NCBI GenBank assembly: GCA_900556785.1
Contig: USQK01000055.1
Span: 1 to 11,366, forward strand
Direction of reading: 5' to 3'
Origin: an uncultured Veillonella sp.
GTDB taxonomy: Bacteria; Bacillota; Negativicutes; Veillonellales; Veillonellaceae
DNA length: 11,366 nt
Each line of letters opens with the position of its first letter. Positions within the stretch are counted from its first letter, which is position 1. Below the pieces are notes generated by a model, which saw only the letters and a list, made by a program, of their open reading frames with translations, ran no database searches and had not been told where the DNA came from. Shown here piece by piece: positions 1-6,011 of this stretch. The position numbers and the translations under genes are program-made.

Positions 1-907
1 CCAATAAAATGACAATACCTTTTACAACTTGTTGATAGAAACTGGAAACGTCGAGAATATTTAACCCGTTGTTGAGGGTACCGATAATTAGGGCACCAAT
101 TAATGTGCCAACGATATGACCACGACCACCAGCAAGGCTTGTGCCGCCAAGAACTACCGCCGCGATAGCGTCAAGTTCGTAGCCTGCACCTGCTGTAGGT
201 TGTGCAGAGTTAAGACGAGAAGTGATGATTGCACCAGCAATACCACAGAGCATACCAGTCAAGGCATACACGAAGATTTTAACGCGGTCAATCTTGATAC
301 CAGCAATGTAACTAACCTTTTCGCTACCACCTACGGCGTATGTTTTACGGCCTAAGGATGTGCGGCTCAATACGAACCAAAGGATAATGAAAGCTAGGAA
401 CATTGTGATAGCTGGAACTGGAAGGCCTGCAATATCCCCTTGGCCAAAGCCGTGGAATAGAGGGTCTTGGGTAAGGCCAGAGATTGGGTTACCATCAGTG
501 AATACCAAAGTGGCACCACGGTAGATGGTCATGGTCGCCAAGGTAGCAATAAATGGAGCTACGCGGCCATAGGTAATAACGAGACCGTTAATCCCACCCA
601 ATACGAGGCCCGCACCTGCGGCTAACACGATAGCCAATACAGGGTCAGTACCAGTTACAATGAGGTTTGCCATCACTGCACTGGAGAGGGCGAGGATGGA
701 ACCAACGGATAAGTCGATACCGCCAGTTAAGATGACAAAGGTCATACCGAAGGCGATGATCGCATTGATGGATACTTGGCGCAACAAGTTACGCAAGTTA
801 GAGAATTCAAGGAAACTGTCGTTCATGACAGAGATAATCACAAATAATAGGATGAGGCCGATGAGGGGGCCTAATTTTTTTACATATTGTAGAGCTTTGC
901 TGTCCAT
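1..907 (-). CDS. rbsC: Ribose ABC transporter permease RbsC (3' end beyond window)
   Basis: Membrane permease of the ribose importer; it forms the transmembrane channel that works with RbsA (ATPase) and the periplasmic or lipid-anchored binding protein RbsB. The reverse complement reads open from ATG at 907 to base 1 (302 codons) with no stop. It starts MDSKALQYVKKLGPLIGL and contains the family-typical stretches FVILTGGIDLSVGS and AAVVLGGTSLAGGRG, plus many hydrophobic segments. Relatives are about 320 residues long, so only the last few residues are missing. The start is set by an AGGAGG Shine-Dalgarno sequence inside the end of rbsA. The rbsA stop and this ATG overlap by one base (TAATG), which suggests translational coupling. 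rbsB is expected just past the left edge. Identification is firm; ribose as substrate is inferred from linked rbsA, rbsD and rbsK. Confidence 0.95.
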   Translation of the reverse strand, partial: MDSKALQYVKKLGPLIGLILLFVIISVMNDSFLEFSNLRNLLRQVSINAIIAFGMTFVILTGGIDLSVGSILALSSAVMANLIVTGTDPVLAIVLAAGAGLVLGGINGLVITYGRVAPFIATLATMTIYRGATLVFTDGNPISGLTQDPLFHGFGQGDIAGLPVPAITMFLAFIILWFVLSRTSLGRKTYAVGGSEKVSYIAGIKIDRVKIFVYALTGMLCGIAGAIITSRLNSAQPTAGAGYELDAIAAVVLGGTSLAGGRGHIVGTLIGALIIGTLNNGLNILDVSSFYQQVVKGIVILL

Positions 908-2388
908 TATTGTCCTCCTGTGGCTAATGTCATAATCGATTCTGGTGTTGCATCGCTGCGGTCTAAGATACCTGCTACACGGCCTTCATGAATGACTATA
1001 ACGCGGTCACTCATGCCCAGCACTTCCGGCAACTCAGAGGACACCATGATAATGGACACACCGTCATTCGTTAATTCGTTCATTAAATCATAAATATCAC
1101 GTTTTGCGCCGATATCGATACCTCGCGTAGGCTCATCCATGATGATAATAGATGGCTTTTTACCGACCCATTTCGCGATAACCACCTTTTGTTGGTTACC
1201 ACCGGATAGGGATGATGCAGGTTCGTGAATAGATTGTGTTTTAACGCCTAGTTTTTTAGACAATTCGTCAGCAAAGGAATTGAGTTTGCCACTATCAAGT
1301 ACATGAGAGGGGCAAATTTCGCCAAGATTAGGCAATGTAATGTTAGAACCGATGGAGAAATCGAGGATCAAGCCTTCGCTCTTTCTATTTTCTGTGATGA
1401 AAGCAATGCCAGCTTTGATGGCATCTTCAGGTTTTTTACAGTTGAGAACGGATCCGTTAACTGTTACGGTACCGCCATTGTGTTTATCTACACCAAAGAT
1501 GGCGCGCATGATTTCTGTACGGCCCGCGCCCATGAGACCTGCTACGCCGAGGATTTCGCCTTTGTGCAAGGAGAAGGAAATTTCGTTGTCGAAACCTTCT
1601 GGTTTGAGGTTATCGACGCTCATCACAACTTCGCCTGGTGTTGTAGTGCGAGCTGGGTAGAACTCGTCGATAGAACGACCTACCATGTGGCGCACCACTT
1701 CGTCTACAGAAATCTCAGCCGTTGGTTTTGTAATGATGGTGTGACCATCACGCATAACCGTTATAGTATCGCATTCGCTAAATACCTCTTCCATACGGTG
1801 AGAGATATATACGATAGCAACGCCGCGTGCTTTCATTTTGCGCATCATATTAAACAATGTCGCCGTTTCACGCTCTGTAAGGGCTGCTGTTGGTTCGTCC
1901 ATGATGACAACCTTTGCATCTAACATCAAGATGCGGAGGATTTCTGTCATTTGTTGGTGACCAACGGAGCAAAGGCCCGCCTCAGTTGTGAGGGGCAACT
2001 CGATGCCTAGTTCGCGACATGTATTTTCCGCCTCAGCGAGCATTGCCTTTTTATCGAGCATGCCAAATTTATTGCGCTTTGGTCTCATTAAATATAGGTT
2101 TTCTAACAATGTTAGGTTTGGCCAAATGTTGAGCTCTTGGTGGATGAAAGCCACACCGTTTAGCTCGGCTTCTCTCGGGTTCGGGAAGGTGCGCTCTACG
2201 CCGTTGATGGTGATGGTACCAGCGTCTGCCTTGTGAATACCCGTAAGGATATTCATGAGGGTGGACTTGCCAGCCCCGTTTTCGCCCATCAAGGCGTGAA
2301 CTTCGCCCTCCTTGAGGGTAATACTTACATCGCGCAGTACTTGGTTCGTACCAAATGCCTTCGCAATGCCTGACATAACAATTTCCAT
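907..2388 (-). CDS. rbsA: Ribose ABC transporter ATP-binding protein RbsA
   Basis: Cytoplasmic ATPase with two fused nucleotide-binding domains that powers ribose import through RbsC. With the start used here it is 493 residues, close to the usual length of about 500. Domain 1 has Walker A GENGAGKST (35-43), Q-loop HQEL (about 84), a degenerate signature SVGHQQ (from 141), Walker B VVIMDEP (160-166) and H197. Domain 2 has the degenerate P-loop GLMGAGRTE (284-292) typical of sugar ABC ATPases of this class, signature LSGGN (394-398), Walker B IIIMDEP (414-420) and SSE where the switch histidine would be. The ATG at 2388 is chosen because AGGAG lies five bases upstream. A TTG start 13 codons earlier (2427) lacks such a site. 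It lies 44 bp downstream of rbsD and overlaps rbsC by one base. Confidence 0.95.
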   Translation of the reverse strand: MEIVMSGIAKAFGTNQVLRDVSITLKEGEVHALMGENGAGKSTLMNILTGIHKADAGTITINGVERTFPNPREAELNGVAFIHQELNIWPNLTLLENLYLMRPKRNKFGMLDKKAMLAEAENTCRELGIELPLTTEAGLCSVGHQQMTEILRILMLDAKVVIMDEPTAALTERETATLFNMMRKMKARGVAIVYISHRMEEVFSECDTITVMRDGHTIITKPTAEISVDEVVRHMVGRSIDEFYPARTTTPGEVVMSVDNLKPEGFDNEISFSLHKGEILGVAGLMGAGRTEIMRAIFGVDKHNGGTVTVNGSVLNCKKPEDAIKAGIAFITENRKSEGLILDFSIGSNITLPNLGEICPSHVLDSGKLNSFADELSKKLGVKTQSIHEPASSLSGGNQQKVVIAKWVGKKPSIIIMDEPTRGIDIGAKRDIYDLMNELTNDGVSIIMVSSELPEVLGMSDRVIVIHEGRVAGILDRSDATPESIMTLATGGQ

Positions 2389-2432
2389 AACTACTCCTAT
2401 ATGATTGGTGAAAGTATCTCTAATCAATTATT

Positions 2433-2846
2433 CTACGGACGATCGCTGAAAATACAATCGGCGCGCAAGATAATGTTTGCATACGGAGATGCTTCACCAG
2501 TTCGAATGATGCACTTGCATTGTTTTGTGGCTTCTTTAAAAGCTTCATGGCTTGTTTCAATCCATTCGTATTGACTGGATGGGAAGGTAGACTCCAAGAA
2601 GTCGTAAGCCTCAGGGTTGTTTTCCTTAATTTCTTTTGCCACATGAACTGCTTCAGATTTCATATGCTTAGCGATGATGGATACTACTTGCTCGAAGCTT
2701 GGTACACCGAAATCTAAAGCTAAGTCGATTTTTTGAACTCCTTCAGGTACTGGCAAGCCACAGTCTGAGATACAAATTGTATCTGTGTGACCAAGGTCGG
2801 CAAGCACCTTAGCGATATGGCTATTTAAAATGCTGTGTCGTTGCAT
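2433..2846 (-). CDS. rbsD: D-ribose pyranase RbsD
   Basis: Cytoplasmic enzyme that interconverts the beta-pyranose and beta-furanose forms of D-ribose, supplying the furanose form used by ribokinase. It has 137 residues, as usual for the family. The N-terminus contains ILNS followed by LGHTDTICISDCGLPVP, which places the catalytic His at residue 20 and the partner Asp at 28. H100 and the PYANIILRAD stretch (Y122, N124) match the other known active-site positions of RbsD. The start at 2846 is preceded by AAGGAG at a good distance. It sits between rbsK and rbsA in the ribose operon, after a spacer of 118 bp holding two inverted repeats. Confidence 0.95.
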   Translation of the reverse strand: MQRHSILNSHIAKVLADLGHTDTICISDCGLPVPEGVQKIDLALDFGVPSFEQVVSIIAKHMKSEAVHVAKEIKENNPEAYDFLESTFPSSQYEWIETSHEAFKEATKQCKCIIRTGEASPYANIILRADCIFSDRP

Positions 2847-2868
2847 AAATAACTCCTTTTATATTCTG

Positions 2869-2895
2869 ATGGCTGAGGTTTAACACCTCGGCCAT
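2869..2895 (-). repeat. Inverted repeat (hairpin) between rbsK and rbsD
   Basis: Arms of 11 bases (2869-2879 and 2885-2895) around a 5-base loop. On the plus strand every position pairs, with one G-U wobble. On the minus strand, the direction of the rbs operon, that wobble becomes an A-C mismatch. There is no T-run on the downstream (minus) side, so it is not a canonical terminator for rbs. On the plus side a T7 run begins about 9 bases after the stem. It may slow or protect the rbs message between rbsK and rbsD, or be a decayed terminator. Confidence 0.5.
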
Positions 2896-2922
2896 TAACT
2901 CTCTTTTTTTAATAGAGGGCAG

Positions 2923-2947
2923 ATACATTCGTTATATGAGAATGTAT
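2923..2947. repeat. Short inverted repeat just downstream of rbsK
   Basis: Perfect 8-base arms (atacattc at 2923-2930, gaatgtat at 2940-2947) around a 9-base AT-rich loop, 17 bases past the rbsK stop. Together with the hairpin at 2869-2895 it fills the spacer to rbsD. There is no U-tract, so a role in message processing is only a guess, and chance is possible in AT-rich DNA. Confidence 0.3.
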
Positions 2948-2964
2948 AGTTTGTATTCAATAGA

Positions 2965-3852
2965 TTAATTTTCTGCTAAGAATGCATCGACCTCATCCTT
3001 TGTTGGCATGCCGCCTTGGGCACCCAAGCGTTGGATGGAAAGGGCTGCAGCTGCGTTACCATAGTGCAGAGCATCGGCTAAGCTTTTACCATTAACGATA
3101 GCCGTTGCAAAGGCACCGTTGAAGGTATCTCCTGCGCCTGTTGTATCTACTGGTTCGACTTTGAAGCCAGATACGGTGTGGATTTTGCCATTATCTGCGT
3201 AGCCTACACCTTTACTGCCAAGGGTAACGATGATTTTATTTTCGTTAGCTAGTAATGTTTCCTCAGTGGATTGATTAGGGTAGAGGGCAGATAATTCATG
3301 CTCATTTGGTGTAATATAGGTTGCCAATTCTAACCACTCTGGATTTAAATCCGCCGCTGGAGCTGGATTTAAGAGGACTTTTACATTCGCCTCGTGACAA
3401 CGACGAACAATGTATTCGATGGTTGGAATAGGAATTTCGTTCTGCACCATTACGAGATCCGCTTGCTCGATAGCAGACCAAGCGTTATCTACTACGCTTT
3501 TGTCGACCTTAGCATTAGCGCCTGCAATCACGATGATGCTGTTATCGCCTTCCGCCAATGTGATGTGGGCTGTACCGGTTGTAGTATTCGGTACAGTAAC
3601 GATGTAATCTGTATTGATGAAATTTTCTCTTAGATTATCTAAAATCATTTGGCCGTATGCATCTTCGCCGATGCAACCTACCATAGTAACCTCTGCACCG
3701 AGACGAGCAGCAGCTACTGCCTGGTTTGCACCTTTACCGCCATGTGCGATGTGCAATTCGTTGCCCATGATTGTTTCGCCTGCCTCCGGACGTTTATCCG
3801 CGAGCACTACAATATCCATGTTGCAACTACCAATAACAACAATGCGATTCAT
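2965..3852 (-). CDS. rbsK: Ribokinase RbsK
   Basis: PfkB-family kinase that phosphorylates D-ribose to ribose 5-phosphate in the cytoplasm, feeding the pentose phosphate and nucleotide pathways. It has 295 residues, slightly shorter than the E. coli enzyme (309). It has the N-terminal sugar-binding Asp (SCNMD, D13) and PfkB signature 1, HGGKGANQAVAAARLG (37-52). PfkB signature 2, DTTGAGDTFNGAFA (236-249), holds the anion hole and catalytic base D242. The start is set by AAGGAG seven bases before the ATG. As first gene of the operon it follows the Bacillus-like order K-D-A-C rather than the E. coli order D-A-C-B-K. The rbsR repressor gene that precedes rbsK in Bacillus is not present here. Confidence 0.95.
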   Translation of the reverse strand: MNRIVVIGSCNMDIVVLADKRPEAGETIMGNELHIAHGGKGANQAVAAARLGAEVTMVGCIGEDAYGQMILDNLRENFINTDYIVTVPNTTTGTAHITLAEGDNSIIVIAGANAKVDKSVVDNAWSAIEQADLVMVQNEIPIPTIEYIVRRCHEANVKVLLNPAPAADLNPEWLELATYITPNEHELSALYPNQSTEETLLANENKIIVTLGSKGVGYADNGKIHTVSGFKVEPVDTTGAGDTFNGAFATAIVNGKSLADALHYGNAAAALSIQRLGAQGGMPTKDEVDAFLAEN

Positions 3853-3932
3853 AATAACTCCTTAATCAGCCTCAGCCCTAAGTGGGACTAAAAATGGATA
3901 TCGTTAATTTTTATACACAAAAATTACAGTGA

Positions 3933-3962
3933 TTTATACAACAAAGTGTATATAAATGTAAT
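3933..3962 (-). promoter_or_regulatory. Candidate promoter of the ribose operon
   Basis: Read on the minus strand, ATTACA (3957-3962) and TATAAA (3933-3938) are 18 bases apart. Transcription would start near 3926 and leave a leader of about 75 bases before rbsK. The -35 box is overlapped by the LacI/cre-like palindrome at 3957-3970. The DNA is AT-rich and other pairings are possible (a second TATAAA lies at 3910-3915), so this is a reasoned guess. Confidence 0.4.
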
Positions 3963-3970
3963 CGATAACC
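3957..3970. promoter_or_regulatory. LacI/CcpA-type operator (cre-like) upstream of rbsK
   Basis: tgtaatcgataacc matches the generally quoted cre consensus TGWAANCGNTNWCA at 13 of 14 positions. It has the central CG and partial dyad symmetry (ATCGAT core) expected of LacI-family binding sites. It covers the -35 region of the candidate rbs promoter, where a repressor would block RNA polymerase. The binding protein could be an RbsR encoded elsewhere or a CcpA-like regulator; no regulator gene is in the window. Confidence 0.45.
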
Positions 3971-3995
3971 GCATAGGCGTTTACTTTCACATATC

Positions 3996-4026
3996 TATTA
4001 GTATAACTTAATCATTTATTAGTATA
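3996..4026. repeat. Direct repeat tattagtata, 21 bp period
   Basis: The 10-mer tattagtata occurs at 3996-4005 and 4017-4026, exactly 21 bp (two helical turns) apart and upstream of the candidate rbs promoter. This spacing would suit a dimeric activator bound on one DNA face, but short AT-rich repeats also arise by chance. Confidence 0.25.
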
Positions 4027-4080
4027 GCCTAAATACAGAACTTTATCTATATAAATAACTATAAAATATGGGAATAAGAA

Positions 4081-4144
4081 AAGGTATATCCAAAACCTGT
4101 GTTATATGAGTAAAAATGTACCGATTAGATTTTGGATATACCTT
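4081..4144 (-). terminator. Long-loop inverted repeat, possible terminator
   Basis: Perfect 15-base arms (aaggtatatccaaaa at 4081-4095 and its reverse complement at 4130-4144) enclose 34 bases. On the minus strand the closing arm runs into TTTTCTTATT. It also lies 27 bases beyond the stop of the small ORF at 4172-4354. It could therefore terminate the message of that ORF and the NAD(P)H-binding protein. The low GC content and large loop are unusual for an intrinsic terminator. A relic of a tiny mobile element is an alternative, but no target-site duplication is visible. Confidence 0.35.
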
Positions 4145-4171
4145 ATATTAAAAATTAATAGACTATACTAT

Positions 4172-4354
4172 TTATATTTTTTCTAACATTTTGTCTATGC
4201 TATCAAAGGATTTCTCTAGAGATAGAGTACGCCCTTGGATAATATCATTTTGGCCTTCTACAATAGCAGATAATATATCTATCTTAGCTTGTAGAATGCT
4301 AGTTGTAGTATCATTAATATTTATTGTATTACTGTAGCTTTTACCTATATTCAT
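4172..4354 (-). CDS. Possible small protein of 60 residues, unknown function
   Basis: I do not recognise this ORF. It encodes 60 residues, mostly polar and probably helical (SILQAKIDILSAIVEGQ, then SLEKSFDSIDKMLEKI), with no signal peptide or membrane segment. A short coiled coil is plausible. It starts 35 bases after the stop of the NAD(P)H-binding protein gene on the same strand, so the two may share a message. The nearest Shine-Dalgarno-like sequence, AAAGG, is about 10 bases before the ATG, which is acceptable but not strong. The inverted repeat beyond its stop would fit the end of a transcription unit. It could also be a chance ORF in AT-rich DNA. Confidence 0.4.
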   Translation of the reverse strand: MNIGKSYSNTININDTTTSILQAKIDILSAIVEGQNDIIQGRTLSLEKSFDSIDKMLEKI

Positions 4355-4389
4355 AGTCTATCGGCCTTTATTGTTAATATAGTTATATA

Positions 4390-5046
4390 TTAGTGAAAGC
4401 TTGGTTTGTCGTAGTGTGTGCCTGGTTCGCCAATACCGATGCTTGCGCGGTGGAATGGTGTTTCATCATCTACATGTAAGATGTCGAAGATAGCTTTTAC
4501 TACAGCTTCTCGTGTAACTTGGGCATCGTTAAATTGAACGCCTTCAGGGATGAGCTCGTAATTTGTATTTTCTGGATCATTGTAGAGCCATGTGAGGCGC
4601 AAGATTGTGTAGTTTAAGTTGGACTCGCGCAATACATTTCGTGCTTGGCGTTCGCCTTGTACATAGCTAATCGGTAAGTTGTCGAAGGTCCATTTTTCAA
4701 GTGCTGCTGGGAATTCACCAGAGAGACCAGCCATGGAAAGGCCGATAACGCGGCGTACATTTTTGCGGCTCAATGCTTTCACGATGGAGGCCATATCACT
4801 ACCAGCCTCCATGGCACCTACGAAAACGATTTCAGCATTTGTTACGGCTTGCTCTAATTTTGCAGGATTTTGGAAGGAGCCCTCGATGACAGTAACTCGT
4901 TCATGTTCCAAGATTTCTGGATGCAAACGAGTGGATAATTGGCGACCATATAATGTAAGGTGCATGTCTGTATATGTTAATAATGTAGCAGTCAACTTTT
5001 GTGCAATTTGGCCAGCGGCCCCTAAAATTGTAATATATTTGTACAT
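4390..5046 (-). CDS. NAD(P)H-binding protein, atypical short-chain dehydrogenase/NmrA-like
   Basis: Cytoplasmic Rossmann-fold protein of 218 residues; substrate and reaction unknown. The N-terminus YITILGAAGQIAQ (5-16) is the dinucleotide-binding turn, with Ala in place of the third Gly of GxxGxxG. Later stretches (VTVIEGSFQNPAKLEQAV, AEIVFVGAME, RVIGLSMAGL) fit the NAD(P)-binding/NmrA-like branch. There the classical Tyr-x-x-x-Lys pair is often lost: here the Tyr of SYVQGERQ has no Lys four residues on. The start is well supported by AGGAGG five bases upstream of the ATG. It has its own extended -10 promoter and may be followed by the small ORF at 4172-4354. Relatives are often annotated as NAD-dependent epimerase or reductase, sometimes redox- or quinone-responsive; that role is not shown here. 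Confidence 0.8.
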   Translation of the reverse strand: MYKYITILGAAGQIAQKLTATLLTYTDMHLTLYGRQLSTRLHPEILEHERVTVIEGSFQNPAKLEQAVTNAEIVFVGAMEAGSDMASIVKALSRKNVRRVIGLSMAGLSGEFPAALEKWTFDNLPISYVQGERQARNVLRESNLNYTILRLTWLYNDPENTNYELIPEGVQFNDAQVTREAVVKAIFDILHVDDETPFHRASIGIGEPGTHYDKPSFH

Positions 5047-5084
5047 ATAGACCTCCTATGTCCTAGGCATAAGTATTTATAGGC

Positions 5085-5093
5085 ATTATATCA
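5085..5093 (-). promoter_or_regulatory. Extended -10 promoter for the NAD(P)H-binding protein gene
   Basis: On the minus strand TGATATAAT is a perfect TATAAT with the TGn extension; no good -35 box is seen, as is common for extended -10 promoters. It would start transcription near 5078, about 30 bases before the ATG at 5046. Two copies of ATGCCTA lie in the initial transcribed region about 17 bp apart and could be an operator. Confidence 0.6.
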
Positions 5094-5200
5094 CAACTAT
5101 ATGACGGGAAAGTGAGAATAACAATTTAATTAATAGCTAGAATTTCTTTTGTTGTTTTTAGTTGCGCAAATCTATTTCTTCTAATTTTTAGAGATACGCT

Positions 5201-5222
5201 GTAAATTTGATGTTGAATTTAC
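5201..5222. promoter_or_regulatory. Inverted repeat at the toxin-antitoxin promoter, possible operator
   Basis: Arms gtaaatt (5201-5207) and aatttac (5216-5222) surround 8 bases and overlap the -35 box at 5213-5218. Phd/YefM antitoxins, alone or with their toxin, usually repress their own promoter through palindromes placed like this. The site is inferred from position and symmetry. Confidence 0.4.
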
Positions 5223-5241
5223 ATGACAATTTAACTACAAT
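5213..5241 (+). promoter_or_regulatory. Promoter of the type II toxin-antitoxin operon
   Basis: TTGAAT (5213-5218) and TACAAT (5236-5241) are separated by 17 bases. Transcription would begin near 5248, about 50 bases before the antitoxin ATG at 5301. Confidence 0.6.
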
Positions 5242-5300
5242 AATGATAAGATATTAGAAAGATGAGTGTTATATCACTAAAGTATTTTGGAGGTGATAGT

Positions 5301-5546
5301 ATGCCGAATATAAAACCTATTTCAGATTTACGTAACTATTCTGAAGTTTTACGAGATGTTACTATAGATAGTCCAGTATTCTTAACTAAAAATGGTAGAG
5401 GCCGATATGCCATTATGGATATCCAAGATTATGAACGTGTAATGGCTACAATAAAACTTATGGGCGCTTTAGAGAGCGGTCGTAAGTCTGGTGAAGAACA
5501 AGGATGGATTTCATCAGAGCAACTAAAGAGTGAATTGGGGATTTAA
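5301..5546 (+). CDS. Phd/YefM-family antitoxin
   Basis: Antitoxin of a type II toxin-antitoxin pair; it neutralises the downstream RelE/ParE-type toxin by binding it and probably represses the operon. It has 81 residues. The N-terminal half (IKPISDLRNYSEVLRDV, then SPVFLTKNGRGRYAIMDIQD) is the Phd/YefM DNA-binding and dimerisation fold. The charged C-terminal part (ESGRKSGEEQGWISSEQL) would be the toxin-binding tail. The ATG at 5301 is chosen because a strong GGAGGTGAT site lies just upstream; an in-frame ATG at 5262 has no ribosome site and would put that site inside the gene. The toxin gene starts 2 bases after the stop. The specific subfamily cannot be fixed from the sequence alone. Confidence 0.88.
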   Translation: MPNIKPISDLRNYSEVLRDVTIDSPVFLTKNGRGRYAIMDIQDYERVMATIKLMGALESGRKSGEEQGWISSEQLKSELGI

Positions 5547-5548
5547 TT

Positions 5549-5869
5549 ATGAATAATCAAATTAGCTATGCACCAAAAGCACGAGAAGATTTGCTAGAAA
5601 TAAAATCTTTTATAGAAGAAGAAACAGGTGATATTGAGCTAGCTAAGAAAACCGTTTCGGATATAGTGACTACGAATGACTCGTTGAGTATATTTCCAGA
5701 AATGGGGCAGCGATTATTGATTAATTTAGAAAGTAAAATTGAATACAGATATTTACTTTGTCATAATTATTTAAGCTTTTACCGTTATTTAGACCGGACT
5801 ATCTATATTGATAGAATATTAAACAGTAGACGTGATTATCTTAGAATACTATTAGATGAAGTACATTAG
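5549..5869 (+). CDS. RelE/ParE-family toxin
   Basis: Toxin partner of the Phd/YefM antitoxin. The family contains ribosome-dependent mRNA endonucleases (RelE-like) and gyrase poisons (ParE-like). It has 106 residues, normal for the family. The start ISYAPKAREDLLEIKSFIEEE is the usual first strand and helix. The C-terminal part YRYLLCHNYLSFYRYLDRT followed by IYIDRILNSRRDYLRILL gives the characteristic strands and basic final helix. The sequence resembles the ParE side more than canonical YoeB/RelE (no obvious Glu-His-Tyr catalytic set), but I cannot decide the target. Translation is probably coupled to the antitoxin, two bases upstream. A terminator follows directly. Confidence 0.85.
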   Translation: MNNQISYAPKAREDLLEIKSFIEEETGDIELAKKTVSDIVTTNDSLSIFPEMGQRLLINLESKIEYRYLLCHNYLSFYRYLDRTIYIDRILNSRRDYLRILLDEVH

Positions 5870-5874
5870 TTCTT

Positions 5875-5906
5875 AAAAGCACTATCGTTAATAGATGGTG
5901 CTTTTT
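5875..5906 (+). terminator. Rho-independent terminator after the toxin gene
   Basis: Arms aaaagcactatc (5875-5886) and gatggtgctttt (5894-5905) pair over 12 bp with one G-U wobble around a 7-base loop and end in a T5 run (5902-5906). The A-rich left arm could also stop transcripts coming from the right. Confidence 0.8.
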
Positions 5907-5943
5907 ATCATATGATAAAGATACTATTTATTAATAGTATCTT
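5906..5943. repeat. Palindrome and hairpin upstream of the ECF promoter
   Basis: tatcatatgata (5906-5917) is a perfect 12-bp palindrome. It is followed at once by an 11-bp perfect inverted repeat (5918-5928 and 5933-5943, loop tatt). Both lie just before the ECF operon -35 box at 5948. They could be operators for the transporter operon or a second, weak terminator; neither role is shown. Confidence 0.35.
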
Positions 5944-5947
5944 GGCT

Positions 5948-5975
5948 TTAACAAATTCTCGAAGGATGTTACAAT
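5948..5975 (+). promoter_or_regulatory. Promoter of the ECF transporter operon
   Basis: TTAACA (5948-5953) and TACAAT (5970-5975), each matching 5 of 6 consensus bases, are 16 bases apart. Transcription would start near 5982, leaving a leader of about 30 bases. That is too short for a riboswitch, so any control by the substrate must act at the DNA level or elsewhere. Confidence 0.65.
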
Positions 5976-6011
5976 AGACACTATATATTCATTTTTAGAA
6001 AAGAGGCTATT

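Noticed and set aside
1303..1923. 206-codon plus-strand ORF
   Set aside because: It lies wholly opposite rbsA, whose motifs are intact; its translation is Cys/His/Phe-rich with no recognisable domain, so it is an antisense shadow.
2420..2644. 74-codon minus-strand ORF overlapping rbsD
   Set aside because: Out-of-frame reading inside rbsD, whose active-site residues are all present in the other frame.
5262..5300. Longer antitoxin start at 5262
   Set aside because: No ribosome site before it, and the strong GGAGGTGAT just ahead of 5301 fixes the start there.
5976..6011. Riboswitch or T-box before the ECF operon
   Set aside because: The leader after the likely promoter is only about 30 bases, too short for any known ligand-binding RNA of this kind.
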